A stretch of 64,000 nt of DNA from Odontocerum albicorne (lineage: Eukaryota; Arthropoda; Insecta; Trichoptera; Odontoceridae): the NCBI GenBank assembly GCA_949825065.1, contig OX463849.1, positions 40,912,534 to 40,976,533 on the forward strand, in the 5' to 3' direction. Position 1 is the stretch's first letter. Each line of letters starts with the position of its first letter. Shown in pieces: positions 1-12,800 of this stretch. Position numbers and translations under genes: made by a program. The notes under the pieces are model-generated. The model searched no databases and was not told where the DNA came from. It saw only the letters and a list, made by a program, of their open reading frames with translations.

Positions 1-736
1 GCCTCGTTGAGCGCGATTGTCATATTCAAAACATACACCAACATAATCATCTTTAAGACGATATCTAACGCGAGCTTTGAAATCTCCCATAGACACACAC
101 ACACCATACATACATACTAACACAAACACACTCACACACATATCATCACGCCGTGTCTTCTGCGAGGTAGGCAGAGTGTAAAGATCTCTACACTTTCCTA
201 TCCAAAAACACAACTTTCGTTTGCTTTACACTATGTTACATCTCACCACGCATAATCTTATATTATTCGTGTTTCTCCCTTTACCTTCTTTAAAAATCTA
301 ATCAACTAGTCATTCTTTCGTGACTTATTCTCTGTACATGTTCAAACGATTTTTACGCTTCTTTCTTCATCTTACTTACATCATTAATTTTATCTTTGAA
401 TTTATTTCTAATGTCTTCATTTCTTCGGGCACACGTTTCCACAGCATTAATCTTACGTTTATCCTTCTTCAAGTCTCATTTAATTCAAATACGTCAAGGT
501 GAACATAAATACACTTTTATATATTTGTATTTTCGCTGTATTTGGTAAATCTCGGTTGTTTGTTACGTAAAGCGTTCCATTTACGTTGTTCCTTATCGCT
601 ACCCCTCTTTCAATGTTTCTTTCTACTTGTCTATCACACATAAATATGTTATACTGGCCAGATAAAATAATTCATCGATCTGTTCCACTTTCATTTATTT
701 TATTAATATTCATTTTCTTAATTTTCTTTTTCACAG
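1..736 (+). other. dys intron (partial), with repeat debris
   Basis: No coding exon is visible. Positions 85-145 are CA/TA-rich microsatellite-like. Positions 140-200 contain a GCGAGGTAGGCAGAGTG segment, seen in related form near 22060-22085 and 33235-33255. I read it as the 3' end of a degenerate LINE family. The last 15 bases form the polypyrimidine tract and acceptor of the first visible dys exon. Confidence 0.6.
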
Positions 737-843
737 CGGCGAATGGTACTTAGAATGTGAAAAGTCAGAACTTCAAGGAGTCTCCTGGTATCAACTTTTA
801 CATTGGGAATGTATGCGAGAGGCCCAGTCTAAACATAGATTAA
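737..843 (+). CDS. dys: dys exon, PAS-B segment 1
   Basis: The exon follows a T-rich tract ending TTTTTCACAG and ends before GTAAGT at 844. Its first base completes a codon from an exon outside the window. It encodes GEWYLECEKSELQ, GVSWYQLLHWECMREAQ and SKHRL, the PAS-B core. The last base is the first position of an Ile codon completed by the next exon. Confidence 0.87.
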
Positions 844-3800
844 GTAAGTCTCTATTAATATACATATTTTTATTATGACTATCGCATTTTAAATACCTAT
901 AATTCGTATTTCCTTGGCTAAGGAATTCTGCTGTTAGTATTTTCATAGATGATGAAAGAATTACGAGAAACATTGAATGGTGTGTACCGAGAAGAAATAA
1001 AGCTAATGGGGAACTTAAAACTTATGCACTTGAGTAGAACTGAATCGAAATCTGCCGAGGAAACTACAGCAGTTTATGTGAGTTAAACGTGGACATGTAA
1101 AAATATTGTAAAGAACCTAAAAAATGCTGTAAAAACGCGTGAACTGAGACGAATATATGGGATGAAAATGTAGAACAAAATATTAAATGAAGTGATTGGA
1201 AACGAATGTGAAATTAAGGTAATATATTATGAAGTAAAATGAAGAAAAGCAGTCTACGATGGTTAAGGCATGTAGATCAAATAAATGAAAATAATACAAA
1301 TAAAGCAAATGTGAGTAGAAGGCGTAGAAAAGGAAGACCAAGATAAGTATGGTTGGATCAAGTGGATAATTTTTTGGCAGAAAGAAATGTAAAAATAAGT
1401 GTCAGACGTATTCGAATACGTATGGATGTAGATCAGGTAAATTATGGATGTTACAATAGGACTATCTTGTGGCCATTCTTTTCTGGAAACTTTGATAGTG
1501 AAACGGCATGATAGTATCTATATATCGTTTGTATCATATGTTTTCTTATATTAGTCGTATTTATTTTTCAACATACATTTGATATGTCGAAATACGAAAT
1601 ATATTTTTATTTTTTAACAGTTACCCAGTCAGAGCAGGAGAGGTCGTGCATCCTTTTGCTGAGGTTGCAGAAGCGTTCTGGAGATTGGCTATGGATTCAT
1701 GCGGTTCTACAAGTCAAAGATAATATGGAAAATAACCAACAACCTGTGATAGTATGCACCAATCAGGTGTTAAGGTAAGATTTTAACTGTATTGTCAAAC
1801 AGTAAATTAATCAAAATAATATTTATATAAAATAAAATCAAAAATGTCCAATTTAAATTAAAATTTTCCAATAACATGATATTTGTTTTGTTTCAGTGAA
1901 AGTGAAGCGTCTATCATGCTAACCAACTCTTGGCTATACCACTACTACAGCGTTCAAAGCAAACTACAATATGGACTAGCCTACGACTCACAAGTTCAGA
2001 ATTACTACCATCCATCTCTGACCACCTTTTCCCCTTCTCCTTATACCATTAACCAAGAATCACCTTACTCCCAGCATTCCAATGAAGATATGTCCCATCA
2101 TCATATGATGAACGGTTCTGAACATCATGGCCCAGAGCTGCAGGCAATGCATCCCACCAGACAGGGTACTCCTGGAGTATTGAGACACTCAGGTCATCAT
2201 TTGGCAGTGAATCAGGGGTTTGGGTTTGAACCCTCGATGGCAGAACGAGGACCTGTGGATTATTCCAGACACTCTTCATCATACACGCCAACTAACAACG
2301 AAAGGTTTGTCGATTTTTATTACAAAATTAAAATTTACATGATATGAATACTTTAAGAAATCGTTCAGAATGAATATGATTGAACCTATGAGTTGTGAGT
2401 TCGATTTCTGTTGGGATTAATTTTTTTAAATGAGTTCTAGTCTGGCTTCGCATCAGAGGCCCCCTTTAACATATTTTCGGTTTGTTGAAAGAGATTACTA
2501 CGTAGGAATAACCTTAACAAAACGATACTATTGTGTTTCCTTAATTTTTTTAATCTTTTTTATTTATTATATTATATTTAACTTTTATAAAGTCAACGTC
2601 ATTTTTTTAATAATGAATACAAGGACTTCGAAATACTCGTTATTAAATGCATTATTTTAAGTTTAGCTGCAGTTAAGGTGTTCTTTTAGAATTCATTATA
2701 CTAGTTGCAGCCCGTGAAATATTCACGGAAGTAAAACAAATTATAAAGCAAGATCAGCTTAAAGTTTTTTGGGTTCATTAATGTTTAAAGTTTAAAATAA
2801 AAAAGGTACGTCTTGATTGATGAATTATTTAATTCTCAAAAATCTCTTTATACACGATGTTTTGTGTATAAACATTACTGTTGTTCAATTTAAATCGTTG
2901 ATAAAGTTTTCCTTGAAGACTTGTTCCAGATATATTGACTTTAATGTTTTCGCATTTCCGACATCTTGAAAAAGTCACATATAATTGTCTGCATTCAAAA
3001 AAAGAGCATAAGATAAATAAACACAAGTAATCATAAGGTTCAATATAATAGGAAATAAATGAATTATTTAATGAATTACAATTCAAAATAAATTGGCATC
3101 GTCCCCTTTTACACCGGTTCGTTCAATATAATTTCAATATGTTTCGAAGTATTCCTCTCTCGCTCCCTTGTATTCAAAATTCAATTCTCGTATTCTTTCT
3201 TTGGTGACAATCGTACGGGTTTTGGCCTATTTATATTATGATGCTACAAGTATTCATCAAATGAATTGGTATTTTTCAAAGTTCAAATGTGACAATTGCA
3301 TATTTTCCTTGGGGTAGGCATAAAATACATATCTCCAGGCCTTTCTATCAATGCATGTAGCTTTTGCGTCATCCATATCCATACAACTCGACATCCATGC
3401 TCTTCTGTTTCTAATACTTCTTAACTTTGCCTCATTCAAAATGTCTCCAAATATCTTGTTTCAATCTGCCTCTTCCTCGCTCTCCATTGCGTTTAGACAT
3501 ATATATTTTGTTTGTTTCATTATCTCAATACTATCAGCAGTGGCATACTTTTCAAATTCTTTCTGTTTCTATATTTCTTTAAATAAAACTAGGTAACACA
3601 ATCTTTCGAGATCTTCGTTTCATTGGATGAACTCAACAATTTAAATGAAAAATATGACCTCAGAATGCTTGAATTTATTGCGTTTCCTACGATTAAAAAA
3701 ATGTGAAAATAAAGGTTGATTAAGGTCATGCTGATAAAATTACGCGACTAATAAAGATATACGATTTAACGACAATAAATATTTTGAAGCTGCCCTTTAG

Positions 3801-6800
3801 TTATGGTCTTGACCTTTCTATTAAAAAACAATTTTATATCTTCAACTTCGAACTCGACAACTCTCCAGAACATCTTTATTACTTTTATAAGTCTAATAAA
3901 TGACATACATACAGTCATGCAATCTCCTTTTTGGGATAAACAGAGAGAACAGATCTTAAATTATTACAAACAGCCTTTGCCTTATCCAAACTCATAAATC
4001 TCGTGATACGTGCTCTTCTGTTTCTAATGATACTTACCAATCACTGAATCAAAATTCCTTAGACTATCTTCTTTTATTTTCTCAGTCTACCTCTTTCTTA
4101 TACGTTTCATTTTAGACATGTATGTTATATTTGTTTTGTAAGATTAATTTTCTCGATATATCTAAACCATGTAAATATTTCTTTTTTAATTCTACTTACA
4201 CCACTCGACTTAAACTAAATGTTATACTTTGTCCGGTTATTACTAAATACGCCATACATTGTAATACTAGATATTCTTCGCAACGAAGAATAACACATAT
4301 CTGAAATAGGTAAGGAGCTTTAAAAATTCAACTGTCAAAAAAATGTTTATTTCCTGTTATCAAGTCTTTTTAGAATCAAATATCTCCGAAAACGATAAAG
4401 ACATATAACTCAATGATGTGGCAAAGCACATTACTCTTCTAGATCTATCACATCCACCGAAATAACCACATCAATAAAAAAGCAGATGCAAGCTTAAAGA
4501 ATACTCGATAGGCAATATAATAGCAACTGATATATACAAAAAAAGCTAGCGATCGTCGGCTAGCCCGGAGCTGTGATCGGACATGAGTTGGACACTTGAC
4601 CATTTGACTTTGCATATTGAAACCTTATCTGTGAGAACATCAATTGGGTGAGGATGAAAAAAACTTGTGAGGCGCTTAAACGATACACGCATTTTCACCT
4701 GTGGTAAATGCCTGTTTGGTCCATTAACGGGGCGGGCTTCAAATCATGGGGAATTCAATACAATTTTTGTTTACAAAAGAAGTTTTTGTTTACAACGTTC
4801 ATTTGCATTTTGTCATCCAGTATTCGATTCTAAGCGGTCCGAAACTGTGTTTCATCATCATCATCATCAATGGCACTACAGCCCATTGTGGGCCCCGGCC
4901 TCCTCCAGCAGTCGTTGCCATTCCCCCCTATCCTGGGATGCACTCCTCCAGCCCCTGATGCCAATCACGTTTGCATCATTCTGCACCCCATCCATCCACC
5001 TAAGCTTTGGTCTGCCCACGCTACGTCTTCCTTGGGGCTTGGAAAAGAGTACTTTGTTAGGCATTTCCTCTTCTCCCATTCTTGCTACATGCCCCGCCCA
5101 ACGTAGCCTCCCAATTTTGATGTATTTTATAATGTTGGGCTCTTTGTATATGCTGTATAACTCCTCATTATATCTCACTCTCCAAGATCCATTTTCCTGT
5201 ATGGGTCCGAATATTTTTCTGAGTATTTTTCTTTCAATTATTAGAAGGGAAGATTCGTTCTTCTTACTCAATACCCAGCATTCAGACCCATATGTGAGGA
5301 CAGGTCGTAGCAGTGTCTTATAAATGGTAAGTTTTGTCCTTCTGGACAACAACCGAGATATAAGGTGTTTTCTCAGACCAAAGAAGCATCTATTTGCCAT
5401 GAATATTCGACGTTTAATCTCGATAGATGCATCACTAACACTTTTCACTATGGATCCCAGGTAGGTGAAGGTGTTTACACGTTCTATTGTATGAGAACTT
5501 ATATTAATCGTGGTAGGTGTCTGGTTATTACGGGGTGCTTTAGTGGCTATCATATATTTGGTCTTATCGGAGTTGATGCGAGGTCCCATTCTGTTTGCGG
5601 CCCTCTCCAACTGAACAAATGTCTCCATCATTGCTTGTGGGGATCTACCAATAATGTCAATATCATCCGCGTAGCCCAGTATTTGGCTTGATTTGTAGAA
5701 AATTGACCCATTTGTCTGTACTCCGGATTCTCTTACACACTTCTCTAGAGCCATATTAAAAAACCGAAACTGTGTTTGGTGACCAATTTTTAAATGAATT
5801 GATTGTTAGAAAAATACTTAGAGGTTGTCTTACATAAATTCGCATAACGTTCTTTAAGTGACTGTGAAATTAAATATTAATTTTATATCCCGGTGCAATA
5901 TTTCTTTAAATCTGCTTCTGACATTTAGGAATCTACTTTATTTGAGATTATCAGCCTTTGAACTTCTTTCTATTATTGTTGTCACCTAGCCATCACTGGG
6001 TGTTTTACGAATTAAGTCCTCGTAGGTGCAAGATACCAAGTTTTTGGGCACTACTGCAAGTGTTGTATCGACTGTTCCTCACCGCAGATACACAGAGTCG
6101 ATCCATCATGCAAACTTCTCCATTTCAATATGTTGTTCTTGGTTCTCACAATTCCTGTTCGGAGCCTGTTAAGATATTTTCGGGTTCTCCAGGGCAGTTC
6201 AAAGCCAAGTGGTTATGTTCCTACATGTAAAATCCACCCGTTATTTGGTAATTATCTGATTAAAATAATATTGATTTAGAGTCCAACGAGTGATGCAGCA
6301 TAAATAGTATAAATTTTCAGATATACAGTTAAATATTTTTCTATTTATGTCTTGGTTTCTACTTTGCATTCAGAAACCATACAAACTGAATTTATTTCAT
6401 GACAATTATTAGATATCTTGCGCATTTTGAGTGACAAATTGTTATTGTTGTTACACTTCATTGCGGTTTCATATTTTTTTTGGAATAGCACTATACAAGT
6501 TATATATTTATTTTAAAAATCATCGCATCATTTACTCGGAAAATGTATATCCCTAGATACTGGATCTAGCCGTATATTGATAGGATATACTTTGCACGTG
6601 CGCTAATCATTAGAATGCGTTTTTTTTTCCTTCCAAATACTTCAATTGCGGAGACGGGCCCGTTAAAAGAGCACATAATTTTAACGAGTATAATATTTGC
6701 CCGCAGGAGGTCTTTACACGTCACAGCATATTGATGGTTAGCAAACAGATCGCTGGGAGAATCATTTTTTACTGCCGGACAAACAAATAATGACGAAAAT

Positions 6801-9800
6801 GTGACAGCCCGGGATGATTTATAAATTGTCTGAAGGCACTTATTTATATTCATAATGTTAATATACTCTTGGCGCATCGAACAATTTTTGTGTGCATGTT
6901 TGCTTATATGTTATGAAAAATGTGGTTTAAGATCTGCAGCACGCGAGAGCTTGCGTCACTAGAGATTCGAACTATCGTCGATTTTCAATTCTATCAAGTA
7001 GAAAAATATAAACTAATTATTTTTTAAACGCAATAAATGAAAGGGGGTGTTTCAGTTAAGACAGATTTGATTATGTTTTACTATATAAAATACAAAACTC
7101 ATTATTTAATTCCGTTTGAGTGGAACGGAGGAATTAAGATATAAGGTTATATAACACAAATTCATCATAGTCAAGACATTAAGTTGAGTAATTTCTTCTT
7201 TAACATACTAACTAATACATATAATACTTTGACTTTGTTTTCACTTCATATATACTTACGTTTATCCCGTATTGTCCCTTACACAATCCTAATCGTATAA
7301 AATATTTACTATTCTCGTCATAATCATATCTCAGTTACTCCTTATTACACACTCAACATCTGCACCGGTTACACTTTCATGTGTGAAGACCTTTAAAAGT
7401 TTCCCACGTCTCGCTTTCTTCCTGATAGTTTTAATAATATGTCAGTGTTTTTAGAAAAATATTGATAAAGATAAATGAGATGTAAATAGAAATGACTTGC
7501 AGAAAGATACTGTTCAGTAAAAGCTTTGAGGAAGCTTTATCACGTTTGTAGTGATATTAACCCTTCCCTTACGGTGCTAAAATTGAAACGCGCGCTCCGG
7601 TGTTGGGTAGTAAGTACGCGATCAAAAATTAGCGATTTTAAATCGGAAAAATAAGAACATTCATAGATAATCCCCTTAATTAATTATAATTGAAGTTAAA
7701 AATTAAAATTATTGAGATTTATTTGCTGAAAACATTAAAAAACCATCTGGAAACGCTCACGGAACGGGCGTAGATCTAGTCTCGTTGCCAGCTCCACAGC
7801 TACTGCGGCGCGGCAGGGTTGGTTGCTAACTCGGGCGTGGCTTACACTTGCGAGGTTGAGACAATTGCGCTCCTCGCTATTCAGTGACGTATGCAAAAGT
7901 GAGATGCGAATATAGTGTCGCGCTTCCCGCATACTTTTCACCTATCGTCAAGACCCAAGATCGAGGCACTCACAGCGTTTAAATGCGCATTTGTTTCCGA
8001 TATTCAGAAAATACTTACGATGTAGTCGATAAATTCTGATTATTATTAATATTATTTTTTAAATCAATGCGTAAATATATTATGGAGGAATACCTAAAAT
8101 CTTAACCTTGTATTTATTATATTTATAGAGATATTGATGGTTATTAGAAGCAACGTGTAGAAGATACCCAACACAGGGAAGGAAAGGTTAAGTCCTTCAA
8201 TAACGCTAGAAAATTAAATTAATAGAATATAGTAGAAGTTTTGCGATCTGAAAATGATCGTAGACTCAGATATCACTGTCAGTAATATCAATATATGCTA
8301 CCATTTAATAATATGTAAGGCAATCATATAAACTAATCAATGAACTAAATTCAAAACGTGACATTTAAAACAAACATATTTTATCGCATCTGCGATAGTT
8401 ATGGACCGCTTGATTTCATGTCTCCACGTAAATTTCACTCTTAAAGATCTTGCAAATTGTGTTGCCAATTTTTCTGAACAAGAGTTATATGCTCATAATA
8501 TTTAAATTTATATCGCCATACAGCTCTTGCTGAAGTCTTTTTGAATATGCTGTTTCATTTTCGACGACTTTACGCTTCAGTCTCCCTGAACCAATATATA
8601 CAGAGTACAATTCATGTTTTCAAATCTTGATCGTTTAAATTATATAATTCCTGGAAGAAAGATTGAAAAAAAAGGTCCAAGTTATATTATATATGAATAA
8701 TTGAAACATTTCTCATACTGCCTAAGGCATGCGGTCAACGCGTGGCTCCCTTGGAAATGAAGAAATATGACCGGACCTCAACATGGGACTTGTGCCAATT
8801 AGTCAAACAAAATATTAATAAATAACAGCTAACACTTTCGAAGTAATCGATATTAATATGATATATTTTTTCAATCTCTCACCAATTATTTGAACGTCAA
8901 GATTTGAATCTTCAACTATCAACGCATCATTTCACTTATATTAGATAGGTTTTTATGTAGGCCACTTCTATGAATACGATTTTAATTATACGCGTTGCCA
9001 TTTTGTATATTTATATCAGATATTCAAAATTTATTTAAGGCAATGGTATTTAGACTCCATAATTATGAATCATATTTTAGTTCACAATGACGTTTTGAGC
9101 CTAAACGATCGATTTGATTTGTAAAATTAAATTAAATAACTCGGAATATTCGATAATACATTATTTTGTTTTTCCACAAATTACATTAATCTCCGATATA
9201 CGTTTTACTATCTCCTATTCCACCTGAAGAGTGCCGGAGTCAGGGAAATAATATAAAAAAAATATTGTTAATTATTCGAATATGGAGTTCCGCAAGGTTA
9301 AAGTCGAAACCTTTGATAAATTAAATAAGTTATTTTTTGTTTGATATTTATTCATTTGATCTTATCTTTTTTATGAAAATTAAGATTTTAATTCATATTA
9401 ATTTTGCCTTTTTTTTATGATTGTTCGTTTGTTTTTTAATTATCAACGTGATTTCTTAGGAATATTTTCCTTATTGACGATTAACTCTAAAAGAAAGTTA
9501 AATATTTAAATATTATTTCATCCCCAATTCGTCGAGAGTATTATTTTTTTTATTATTTATCTCCACTAGCAAAATATTTTTTTATTATTTCCCCCTTCCC
9601 CCATGAAGGAATTAAAAAATTTTCATACGGGGTATTATAGGCTTTAAAAATATTTAAAAAAAAACATTAAAATATTGGTTATTCAAAAAGATAACTTAAA
9701 AAAAAAAACAAATGATCAAAAACGTAAAAAAATGTTAATACATGCTTCATATATTTATTTCAACACTTTTACATAGCAAATTAAATAAAAAATAATCAAG

Positions 9801-12800
9801 AAATAAAAAATTTATTTTTTATTAGGTTATAAATTATCTCTTTTGAGAGTGCTTTGTGATAATTTTAGTTCGTTAAATAATCAAAACAAGAAAAGAAAAA
9901 TTATAAAATAAGATGCCATTTACAAACGATTACCTACTTATTGATTAATGTCATTTTTTATATTAAGTACTAAGATTAACACTTGCCATACAATCTTTGA
10001 TAAAATCGATTTAAGAAACACCCTAAAAGATCTAAGTTAAAAAGCATAAAAAAGTAGCTAATAAACACCTCAATGTTTACGAGTATCACGTGTTTGCTTA
10101 TGCGTTTTCGTTTGTTTAATAATAAAATACTAAAATTTCTTGAAATTATTTTTTTCATATTCATGTAACTTGAAAAAATCTGATATTAAAAATACATTTC
10201 CCAACTCTTATTAAGTGTTAGATTCTTCAAGAAAAGTTATCAATAAATATCATGATGGGATATTTTCTCTAGTTTTTCTGAGATTTGTTTAAATTGGTAA
10301 TGAAACCTACGATAAGATATGTTTTTCAACACTTTTGTTTTATAGAGAAATACTTAGAAATAGTAAAAAAAAATAATCATAAATTTTTCATCACTTTTGT
10401 ATTATATAATTTTATGACACTTTAATTGTACAACATAAATGGTTTATTTCTATATGGGTATCCCTTCTAATCAAACAGAAAGGTGTTAAAGAAACCTGCA
10501 TTGAAAATTAGATTGCAACCCTTTTTAAGAATCTGGGTACCATTGGGAATCGAACCCACCGCCTCAGGGTGGGTAGACAACAAACTAGGTTACGGAGGTC
10601 ATCTTTTTGTGTTGTCAGTACGATTTTTTTTTCAAATTCAAATCATTAAACTCGGTTTCACGAAATGCACTTTATTAAATAATATTAACCTCGTGTATAT
10701 GGAGGGATACTTTATATCTATCTCTAGTACTTCTGACCCTTCTCCTTCAAATATCCGAAATGTCAAAAATCCATCAATAAGACGTTGTCTGATTGACGTA
10801 TATTGATTTTCACCAGTGGGAATGTTAGTTATCACCGTTCGCTTAATTCATATTCATTACTTTACAGAGTGTTTGATGATTTTATTATTTTTTTCTATCC
10901 AACACTCATAACAGGAACGCCTTTTGCATATGTTAAAACTATAATATATGAATAAGACTGTCTCATTGGTCGAAAACCAACTGTAAAAAGTTTTGAAACA
11001 ATGTTAATATTCATTTATTAATTTATATAACACTCAATTGTACAATATTCTGGCTGACATATTTATTATTATCCGGTGACAATCATTTCCAACTAACCAG
11101 ATAAAAGTCAATAAAGGAAGTTCATGTAACTTCATGTTCATGGCTCTCAAAAAGGCCTCGGGTGATTCTAAATAATCTCAAAATCATCATGCGTCATAAT
11201 AATATCGTGAATCTAGATATCTGTTCATATGTCAGTGGCAACATTGAATCTAGATATCTGTTCATATGTCAGTGGTCTGGTAAACAGTAGACTTTTTATT
11301 CTTCATTGACACACTGGTTTCAATTTATTTTTTGTATACGGGTTTCTATACTTTACTTTCCAACTAAATTTCACTCGATTTTATTTACTGGATTTTCGAG
11401 TTGGCTTTAATTCACCAATACTTGCGCAACAACTTTATTGCCAGGTGGAAATTCATTCTAACTAACCAGATAAGAGTAAATAAAGGATATTACATGGTTG
11501 CAAAATAAATTAAAATGATTATTAATTTAAACGAAATAAACAACACAAATTAAAGTGAGAAATAGAAAATACGTTGGAGAAGAAATGATAACCGTGAATG
11601 CGTTATTGAATACGTAACATTACTTATTAAAAAACATAAAATATTGCTTATTTGTTTTTTTTTTTAAATGTAAATATTATAAATTTGAGGAGCAATCACG
11701 TGGTAAGCCACTGTATTATGTGCAGAAGGTCACCGGTCCAAATCCATGCTGTGTTACTTATCTCAAATAGCGCAGGATTTTTTCTACCAAGATTCTGATT
11801 TTTATACTTCATAATTGATGTCAAATAAATTTCATTGATATGATTAAAAAACAAAATAATATTTAAAATTTTCGTCACCGTCAAAATGTTTATATCGTCA
11901 CCGTTTGCAACTACACATTTTAAAACTTTAATTTTATTCCACTAAGCCAGGCTTGGATCGCGTAAGAACGTGTTTTTACAGAACGAGAAAACAACTTCAT
12001 TGATTCGTTTTGTTTTAAATAGCTGTAAGGAGAAGACGACCAATAATTGATCATCCTTGTATCCTAAGAAAAAGATCAGGTAAATACTCAATGTAAAATT
12101 AAAAGTAATGAATTGAAAAACGTTGTATTATAATGCATTTGGCCAATCTACTTTTAATAAAAAATAATTAACATATTTTTTTAAAATAATAATGAAATGA
12201 CAATTTATATAGCGCCGTTCCGAACGCAAACTCTGCTCAAGGGTGCTCTTACTTGGTATTCGATGTCACATAATATTACAAGAAACAAAAAAAAATGTTT
12301 AAGGAAAGGAAGGTAGTGTCTGCGGCCATTAGATTGAATACTTCACAGCATCTGCATACGAGTATGTTTAGAAAAATCTATTTGGTAAGAAAAACGTACA
12401 AAAACTTGACAAAATAAGACGAACTACGAAAAAACTTTTGTCATACAATCATAAATTTTGATAACACCTCTCAAAAACAATTGTTTTCAAGGGCTTTCTT
12501 AAGTTGCACACTCAACTTATATCTCTTACACTTTGAGATAGGCAAAGATCGATCCAATTGTAATATTTCTAGAAAAAGACGAACATTAATCTATTCACCG
12601 CGTTAAAAATCATATTCCACGAATCATGTGCGCGGCACAATTTCGGCGTTTTTTAATTTCTAAGTTTAAACGCGTATTTTGTTTAGAACCACTGATATTT
12701 GATTACAACACCAAGTAAACATGACATTCAAGTAATTTTCTGATAATAAATAATAGTCAATAATCTTAAGGAGACTCATTAAATAAAGGAGATAAACTAA

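Noticed and set aside
4667..5323. Plus-strand 218-codon frame
   Set aside because: It is the antisense shadow of the minus-strand LINE reverse transcriptase.
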